DNA from: Monosiga brevicollis MX1
Taxonomy: Eukaryota > Opisthokonta > Choanoflagellata > Craspedida > Salpingoecidae
Length of the DNA: 64,000 nucleotides
Assembly: GCF_000002865.3 (NCBI RefSeq)
Contig: NW_001865040.1
Span: 1,645,864-1,709,863, forward strand
Reading direction: 5' to 3'
Under the pieces are notes generated by a model. It saw nothing but the letters and a program-made list of their open reading frames with translations. It did no database searches and was not told where the DNA came from. A program made the position numbers and the translations under genes. Of the stretch, positions 56,565 to 64,000 are shown one piece after another. The first letter of the stretch is position 1; every line of letters starts with the position of its first letter.

Positions 56565-59500
56565 TTATTTCTGTGAAAGACAGACGCACCAATGGAAACA
56601 AAAAGCAAACAAACAAACGAACAAACAAACGTGTTTGCATGAGCAAGTGCATGACGACAACGTTCAGAGCCCGCCAGCGTGTGTGCACCAATACCACCCC
56701 CTGCTTCCCCGCTATCCCACCACCGTCGCCAAACATGTTACATACAAAGGCTAGCTTGAGGCGAGGCAGTTGAAGTTGTGGCGTTGACGCTGTTGAGGCT
56801 GATTCCGTGGCGCTACGCCGTCGCGGTGACGAATTGACACGCAACGATGATGTAGACCTATCCACATGCCGCGCACGAGATTGTGAGATCAAGGATGGAC
56901 TCGACCCCTCATTAGCTTCTGCCCTGCACACGGCTTGGCTCTGCATCACGCCGGCTACATACTTGCGAGGGGACAGCGTTGTCGTTGTCTCGCGATACTC
57001 GTCAAGGCATGCATCATCAAAGCTGGCTCGGTTGCGGCCTGCATACCGGCTGGAGGTGGGGCTGCTGCCCAAGCTCCCAGAGCTCAAGGGCGACTGGTTG
57101 CGGACGGTGGATTGACGCAAGAGCCGAGGCGTGCGTGCCTTGTGATGCTGATCCCCCGAAGCCACGGTCGCGGAACGCTGTCGTGTGCGCCCCTCGGAAG
57201 AGCGAGGCCGTGAAGGTACATCAGATACACAAGCTGGAGAGGGTGCCAGCGTATGCATGGCCGTCATGCTGCGCGAGGCCAGGTCCGCCTTGGACACGTG
57301 GACTGTATGGTGACTGCGTCGTGGCCTGCTGCGCGGACTGCCTCGGGGTTCACCGTCTTCTGACGATTGTGAAGATCGATGCATGCGCTCTTCTCCGCGG
57401 CCCTGACCCTATCACGGCCAAAAAGCAAAAGTGGTGGTAAGGCGCAAGCTTTAGCCCGAAGAATTGGCAAAAAAAAGAAAAGAAAAAAAAAAGCACAGAA
57501 AAAAAAAAAAAGAAAAAGAAAAAGAAAAAAGAAACGAGCAAACATAGGCACAAAAGCAAACCCCCAGCAACAGGTAAGGCCGACGCATGCTTGCACAGCA
57601 GGCAAAAGACGTCACTCACCATGGGGTTGAGAGAGCTCCGCCGGTTGCCATTGTTGGGGACGGATGATTTCTAAAAGCAAGCCGCGTGAGGCATGGTGTG
57701 CCTGTGAATTTGGTCGCGCGTGTTTACAAGCCGCCTGACCTTCGGTCGCCGCGCAGAGTGCACGGGAATCGGAGATTCATGAGTCAGCGCTACACTTTCT
57801 TCATCTTGCTCCCGTGCATTCTCTTCGGCCACATCATCAACCAGCTGGTCCACATCCTGAGCGTACATCGCGGCAAAAGGTGAGGGCAGTCGACCGCGCA
57901 AAGGTTACCAAAGCAATCAACCATTGCGCCAAAACACGCATCAGTCAAGAACATACCCAAGAGATCGGGACCTGAAAGGCATCAAGCTCAGCTTGAAAGG
58001 GCAGGGCATATGCGCTCCAAGCCTATAATTAGGAACAGCAATCATAGGCGCAAATCAAAGGTGATTGAACATACGAACAGGTTTCTGACCAACGGCAAGA
58101 GAAAGGAAAAAAAAAAAAAAAAAAAAAACACAAAAAAAAAAACATAAAAAAAACCAAACAAACGAAACACAGAAACAAAAACCAATCAAATCAAATCATG
58201 TCGCTCACCTTGGGATGCTTGGTGATAGGCGGGCAGTCAAGGAGGTTCTCGGCCACGGTGTCAAGCCGCTTAACAAGCTCGCGGTCCAGCGGCAGGCGAA
58301 GTCGTTTTTTGATGGTCAGCAGCCGTGGGATGGCAGATCGACGCACATTCAACACGGGATCCAATGCCAGGGACAGCAAAGAGCCTACAAAGTGCTGTTT
58401 GAAAAAAGCAATGCTAAAGTGTCGTGTTGCCTCCATGGCCACGTTGACAAAGAGCATGCGCTGATAGCAGCATTCATGCTCCGCCAGATGATGACGAAGC
58501 CATGCAGTGGAGTGCTGACGCTGGCGCTGTGAGCGACACACGCGCAAGACCCTGAAATAGAGATCGGCTAGAGCCGGGACGACGCTCGATGGAAGGCTCT
58601 CATGCAAAAAGAGGCGTTCGATGGCGGGTACAAAATGATGAAACAGCTGAACGCTGGTGTAATTTGACACGAGCAGCTACGCAGACATTCCCATACAACG
58701 CACGCACCCCAACCACCCAGCCAACACAAGTACAAGAGCGTGGAGGATGAGTTGAGAACAATCAATGCCAGCTACGCGAGGCGGGCACAAGCAAATCCCG
58801 CCCACACCTCGCAGTGCTCAGCCATGCGCTTGAGCGTGCGCCATGCAGGTAGCATGCGAGCTAGGCTCTTGCTCACGGACACGAGAAACTCAATGGGCAT
58901 TTCCACCGTGTGATGGGCATTGATAGCTGCCGAATGAGCATGGTTGGAATCCGAGCTTGCCGGCCGAGAGGAGCTACAGTCAACGACAACGCCATGAGCC
59001 ATAGCACCGGCAGCTTGCATCAATCGGTACCCCCGTGAAGGACGAAACAGTGGCCAGTGCAACTTTATCGTACTGTTTCCAGGCGAAGGATTGGACGATG
59101 CGATCAAAATTCTGGGCAATGGGCGACAACACCCTGCACAGGCAAATCAGGCCCACGTTGATGAGTGTAGCCCCAAAGAGCAATCGTGCCCCAATGTCAG
59201 GGATGCATGAGGCGTAGGACAGCATGCTATGTAGCGATTGACGCGAGGCACGTGTCATGGGCCGCAGGGCATGGTGTGCGGAGCGTACTCGAGGTCGACA
59301 TCATCAATAAGACGGCAGATACATTCTAATACACTAGATGTGTTAAGAAGGGATGGCCTGAGCATATTAATGACCTGAGATAGTCCAAGCCCCAAAGTTC
59401 ACGTGAGTACAAGTGTCATGGGGCAATGAGGCGGCACGGCCGTGGTCTTTTCTTACTTCTGGTAAAGAAGCAGCCATTTTCCGGCGTACAGCCACATTGT

Positions 59501-62160
59501 TGGAGTTGACCAGACTTCGAAAGCATTGTAGGAGTGGGTGATGGGCCGGTTGACGGCTAGCTCGCATGTCAATGATGCAAGCAGACAGCATGGCCTGGAT
59601 CGATGGATGTGGTGAGGGCCCGAAACATGTGCCACAATCGTCGACACAGGCATGAATATAGGCACGGATACACGCACGAAAAGTCGAAAGGACAAGGGAA
59701 AAAAATAAAAGAAGAAAAGAAGAAGGCAGAACAAGGAGGTCGGGACAGGTAAGTACACGCACAGGAAAGTTATGTGCGGCCCAGTATGCCGTGTCCGATG
59801 CATGGCTGCCGTGCTGTGCTAGTTTTGCAAAGACTTCTAACACCTTTTTCCGATCCGCCGAGGCAACGTTGGCTGTGGATTCATAATAGGACGGGGGCAG
59901 AAGGAAGCCAAATGAGCACGGGGCGACGGAGGCATTGAGACTGATCAGCAAAGCGAGGTAGGCGCTGCACAAACCATAGGTGTAATAAAAAACACGACCA
60001 ATGACCTCAACGCCTTCCTCTAAGAAGATGTCCTGAGCACGTGAAAACGATCAATACGCCTGTGAGCTGACAGGGCGACCATAGACAGTTGGCGGTCAGC
60101 GGGGGCTGGTGTCGACTTTGTCTCACGCACAGCGTTCTCGACAGGACGCGTGTAGTAGCCAAGAAGTCGTTCAGGCGTGAAAGCCCAAATTGCTGGAAAC
60201 CGCCAGCGACAATTGGCGTCAGGGGTTTGCGAGGCGTGAGGGGGAGTGTGCCATCTTTGTGAGCCCAAAAGTGATGGCGCGGTGTGATCTGAGGAGCGAG
60301 CAGCGCACTTACTTTCAGGCAGCGTATCCAAAAGAACCGCATATGTTTTTACAGCTGTTGCCCGTACCAGAGGATGTACATCCTGTGATCGGGGGGTACC
60401 GCGTTGTAGAAAAGGATTGTTTTGGTGATCAGCGGTGCATACAACCACGACAATGGGGCCAGGCAAGGGGAGGGCTGACCCGAATCCGGTCCAAAAGGGC
60501 TATGAGGCGAGCGTCTAGGATTGATTGCTCGGTCAAAAGGTCAAGATCATGCTCAATGCTGTTGGCCATGGCTTTCAGGGCTGCAACACGCACGATGGGG
60601 GCCTCGTCTCCAAGCAAGCCTGAACCAGGAGCGAGGCGGGACGTGAGGCGTTTCGAACTGAGGCTGAAGGCCCGCAATACCTAGACGCGCGCGTCTGCGA
60701 GGCGGAGATTGGGTTGACAGGCAGGCGTTGGCCGACCAACCAACCTCGAATCACATCCATGGCCGTCTCGTCGAGGTGGAATTTGAGCGACAACGCTGCA
60801 AAAAGTCTAAGGCACACCATGCACCGGCAGTAAGAGCCCGCCAGCATCCGCGCAAAACTGCAAAAGATGCTGCGGCGTACTTGGCAGCAAAGACGCGATC
60901 CTCGACAAAATTGGTCAACCAGGCATTTTCCGTGGCAAGGGCAATAGCTTTCTTGCTGCTTGCCTCCGTATTGAGATGAGGCACGCAGGCAACGATAAAT
61001 TCGCGATAGGCATCACGTAATGCTAGGTCCAGGCATGGTCACTGTCAGGGGCGCGGTGGAACAAAGCTCTGGACATCAAAGGGACGGGATCAAGGGGGCC
61101 GAAGCTGTCGTGTGATTCGCACCAGACTCGACAGCTCGGGATTGTACGACGGCAAATGCGAAGAGTGTGCTCGAAACAAAGTCCTTTTGCACCAGGGGTA
61201 ATAGCTCAGCCAGATGCTCGAGAGCACCCTCAACGAGTTCTTCCGAGCAGCGCTGCAAGACCGCCTGCCGCATGTGGTTCACACCGGTGGTGAGTGCACC
61301 ATCAGCCAGAAAAAAAAAACAGGCCAAGAAAAAAAAAAAGGCCAGAAACAATAAAAAACAGGCGAGGGCAGTTAATTGGGTGGGGACCATCCGGTATTTG
61401 GGCACGGCAATTGGCTTTGACTAGGGCGAACCTTCAATGTGGTGAAGACTTTTCCAAGGTCCCGCGTGGGATTGGTCGCCAGGTCGCTCTTCAAGAGCAA
61501 AAAAACGGCTTCAAGCCTTGACCATTGCACATCACTGTCTTGAATTTTGAGGGACCTGGCAATGACCAACCAACACAAGGGGCTGTGTCAGCAAACACAG
61601 GTAGCGATAGGTGGAAGCTCACTCGGTCGATCCAGCCGTGATTGAAACGTGAGACGATAGAGCAGGTCAAAGAGAGGGAGAGAGAGGGAGGGAGAGGGAG
61701 AGAGGGGGAGAGAGAGGGAGGGAGAGGGAGGGAGAGAGAGAGAGAGAGAGCGAGAGAGAGTGAGAGAGAGAGAAGAGAGAGGCTCGCACCGGAGGATACG
61801 ATAGGCACGATCAAAACCCAAGATGTGCTCAGGTATGATGTGGCTTGTGTCGATGGCCTGAGGAGCACGGGATTGACGTGAATGAGCTGAATAGGGGCAG
61901 CGCGCGTTCGGCAAGCGGGCAACGAACAAAGCTCGTGGGCGAGATGTGCTTTTCCAACTCGATGCCACCGCCAGCATAGTCCAACGTGCATCTAGAACAC
62001 GGGGCAAGGGCAAGAAAAGGTTGAGGGCCTGGGCGAGCCGAGAGCGGGTGGCGGGCAGATCAGAAGTCATGGCTGCTTGGTAACGAACCGCTTGCTGGAT
62101 GCCGCCATGTCGTCGATGCTCGGCATGAAGGCTGACGAGGGCGAGAGTTGCCTCTAGGGG
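56565..62160 (-). CDS. PPP4R4: Protein phosphatase 4 regulatory subunit 4 (PPP4R4-like), HEAT repeats plus Ser-rich tail
   Basis: HEAT-repeat regulatory subunit for the PP4 catalytic subunit. Exons run right to left from about 62160. Landmarks are VQKDFVSSTLFAFAVV (about 61180), DEAPIVRVAALKAMANSIEH (about 60590), HPLVRATAVKTYAVLLDTLP (about 60360), YWAAHNFPVRV (about 59770; human RKNCAYNFPAM) and NNVAVRRKMAASLPEV (about 59480). The strongest block is MLPAWRTLKRMAEHCEV (about 58830), LFHHFVPAIERLFLHESLPS (about 58630) and MEATRHFSIAFFKQHFVGSL, then LALDPVLNVRRSAIPRLLTI (about 58330-58440). It aligns with human EFIIEIFSKSFFCKYFFLPA and HDPVANVRMKLCYLLPKVK. The C-terminal tail (about 56750-57384) is rich in Ser, Arg and Pro. 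A GTATGT donor at about 56745 and an acceptor at 56571 give a last exon coding only Lys-stop. Without that splice the frame runs to 56467. The 5' end near the GA tract and gap is not fixed. Confidence 0.82.
58109..58142 (+). repeat. Poly(A)-rich tract in a PPP4R4 intron
   Basis: About 22 A, then CAC, then a further A-run. It lies in the intron after the exon coding PPITKHPKV, whose donor on the minus strand is at about 58208. Confidence 0.8.
61669..61772 (+). repeat. Purine (GA/GGGA) tract in a PPP4R4 intron
   Basis: About 100 bases of almost pure purine on the + strand with GAGAGAGGGAGG-type units. It is an imperfect mirror-type polypurine tract that could form unusual DNA structure. Confidence 0.9.
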
Positions 62161-62484
62161 AAGGGTGGCTTGCTGGATCCTATCAATCCTAAAGCAAGCT
62201 CGTCCGTGACCATGGGAAAGGGGCGTAAGCGAGAGGTCGACAGGAGCATAGCAAAATTGGTGTCACGAGGTCCGTTGGCAGGGGTAGGGGAGCTCGATAA
62301 CGGACAACCTTGGCGCCTCTCTTGCCTGGCATCCACATTCACACGCACCAGCATGGGTTCTTATTGAACGCAAAGACGAACGAATGTCCTCAAGTAGCAA
62401 CGGGCCCGCCGGCCCAAAGGACGCCGGTCCCGATTTTAGCAGCCGTCCTGCAGGATCAAGCTGCTGAGCCGACGCCACTCAGAA

Positions 62485-62658
<174 letters not shown>

Positions 62659-62708
62659 NNNNNNNNNNNNNNNNNNNNNNNNNNNNNNNNNNNNNNNNNN
62701 NNNNNNNN
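62659..62708. other. Assembly gap (50 N)
   Basis: Exactly 50 N, a nominal gap size. It follows the GA tract, which is the likely cause of the break. Any 5' exon of PPP4R4 or of the PLC gene located here is unseen. Confidence 1.
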
Positions 62709-62765
62709 TTGCATGTTTTGTCTCCGGTATGACACCATCGTTACAGTGACCATCTTGACAAAACC

Positions 62766-64000
62766 ATGTCGTTCAGCTTGCCCTGCGGATCCTCAAACGT
62801 GGTCATTTTGGAGCTTCCGTTATTGACGAAGACTCAATCAACCCCAGCGAGTACGTCACAGCTCGCACGGGATGACAGCATGCAATGTTCTACATGCAAA
62901 ATCTGCCTCAACTCTTGTAATCTTTGTTCGGCCAACTTCCTGATGCACCATCCAGCCCAACCCCGCCCATGCTATCACACCAACTCTCGAGCAAGATTTT
63001 AGAACAGATTGACCTCCATTTGCCGCCGTCCGACCACAACACCAAAGAGGTCCCACACTGCAGGCTGCTCTGCAACGGCGCTAGCCAACCCTCACGAGTG
63101 TGTATCTTCCAATCAAATTCTTAGGTGAAGACCTTTGCCCATTTTGAGTTGATCCACGATGCCTATGTAGGCCAAGCTCGCCGCGATCTGCGCTCCATCT
63201 TCTTGACCCGCTGCCAGTCTCCCGACTTTACGTATGTAGCCCATCCCCGTCGTAAAAAGGCCTGCCTTTTTTTCAAGCGTGTCTCAAACTGCTGCCTTGA
63301 GAATACGGATGATATCTTGTGCAAGCCCACTCGCATCATACATCGTCCCCTGTTGACTTGCAATGGTCGGGTCTGGTCCCTCTCTTTCTCGCAGCTGGAC
63401 GCCTATTACGCTGCAAGATTTTATGGAGGAAGAACAAGGAGTTACACTCTCACTCGAGCAAAGCCTTGGTCTTTTGGATCAGGCCGAGCCGGACAGCACT
63501 CGTGCCGCCCGCGGCGAGCTCAGCTTTCTTGGGTTTGTTGTCTATCTCTTGGCCAAAAAATGCCACGACATTGTCCATGTTCTGCGGCTTTCCCTTTCAA
63601 CTTGCTTGTCGCATGAACATCCTCCCACACTGGGAGCCTGGCCATCATCATGCCATTTCCTCCACAACTTTTGGGACGTGCTTTATCATGTAGGTTTGTG
63701 CGGATCATGCGCCGTCCCGAGTTCTCCTCGATCATCGATCGATCCCATCAAGTGGTCAGTCAAGATATGACACAGCCCTGGCACCACTACTGGATTAGCT
63801 CCAGCCACAGTAAGCATGCATATTCCTTTGACGCAATCAAGCAGGCCAGTCTTGCCCACTTGCTTGAACTCATGCATCCCACGACGTTGCGACAATGCGC
63901 TGGACATCTCCTGCAGATACCTACGTTGTGAATCAGCAGGTCAGTTTGTCACATGAGGTGCTCCGTCCCAAGAGAAGCGCCCGCCAGAGCGTTGAATCTG
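62766..64000 (+). CDS. PLC: Phosphoinositide phospholipase C, 5' part only (runs off the window)
   Basis: Enzyme hydrolysing PtdIns(4,5)P2 to diacylglycerol and IP3 at membranes. A possible start is the ATG at 62766. The secure exons begin about 63125 with VKTFAHFELIHDAYVGQARR, in the EF-hand region. Then come PITLQDFMEEEQGVTLSLEQ and LSFLGFVVYLLAKK, the linker before the catalytic core. The X-box start is SQDMTQPWHHYWISSSHN, which splices (donor GTAAGC at about 63810, acceptor CTGCAG at about 63917) to TYVVNQQ, giving the signature SSSHNTY with the first catalytic histidine. The next donor at about 63941 leads out of the window. The PH region and isoform class cannot be judged from this fragment. 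Confidence 0.8.

Overview
The window reads as nuclear DNA of a compact, GC-rich, intron-dense unicellular eukaryote. The gene set fits a choanoflagellate of the Monosiga type: Akt with a PH domain, alpha-spectrin with SH3 and EF-hands, CoREST, PPP4R4, phospholipase C, GT31 and the basal-body protein BBOF1, together with GT-AG introns of roughly 60-300 bases. The organism is an inference from gene content. Proteins were matched from memory of the families, without any search, and most exon ends are my own reading of splice sites.

Layout from left to right. PRMT7 (+, 501-2804). A Glu/Lys/Ala/Pro repeat protein that looks lipid-modified at both ends (+, 3084-4845). Akt/PKB (-, 5553-7834), head-to-head with the SAGA subunit ADA1/TADA1 (+, 8819-10306). 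BBOF1 (-, 10704-13503). Alpha-spectrin (+, about 14760-22563) with a 6.5-kb last exon. THADA/Trm732 (-, 23083-30037), head-to-head with a PqaA-type alpha/beta hydrolase (+, 30492-33619). ZGPAT (-, 33889-35661), head-to-head with a CoREST-like gene (+, 35916-37861). A large WD40-like, zinc-finger and J-domain protein (-, 38343-43542). D-serine dehydratase (-, 43935-45790). An unassigned basic/Ser-rich protein (-, from 47354). An unassigned propeller-like protein (+, 49197-51409). A poorly resolved block (51456-52260). A GT31 glycosyltransferase with a possible extra domain (-, about 52637-54966). PPP4R4 (-, about 56565-62160). A 50-N gap flanked by a GA tract. The 5' part of a phospholipase C (+) that runs off the right edge.

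The genes are a eukaryotic neighbourhood, not an operon. Loose themes are phosphoinositide signalling (Akt, PLC), membrane and cortex (spectrin, the lipidated repeat protein), chromatin (ADA1, CoREST), RNA/tRNA and arginine methylation (THADA, PRMT7, ZGPAT) and the flagellar base (BBOF1).

The most unusual items are: the repeat protein with an MGKKKS start and a CCILL end, whose six-exon model closes in frame; the protein combining a WD40-like propeller, several zinc fingers and a C-terminal J domain; an Akt whose hydrophobic-motif serine is replaced by glutamate; and a bacterial-type PqaA hydrolase that carries many introns. I saw no tRNA, rRNA, CRISPR array or recognisable transposon or virus-like element.
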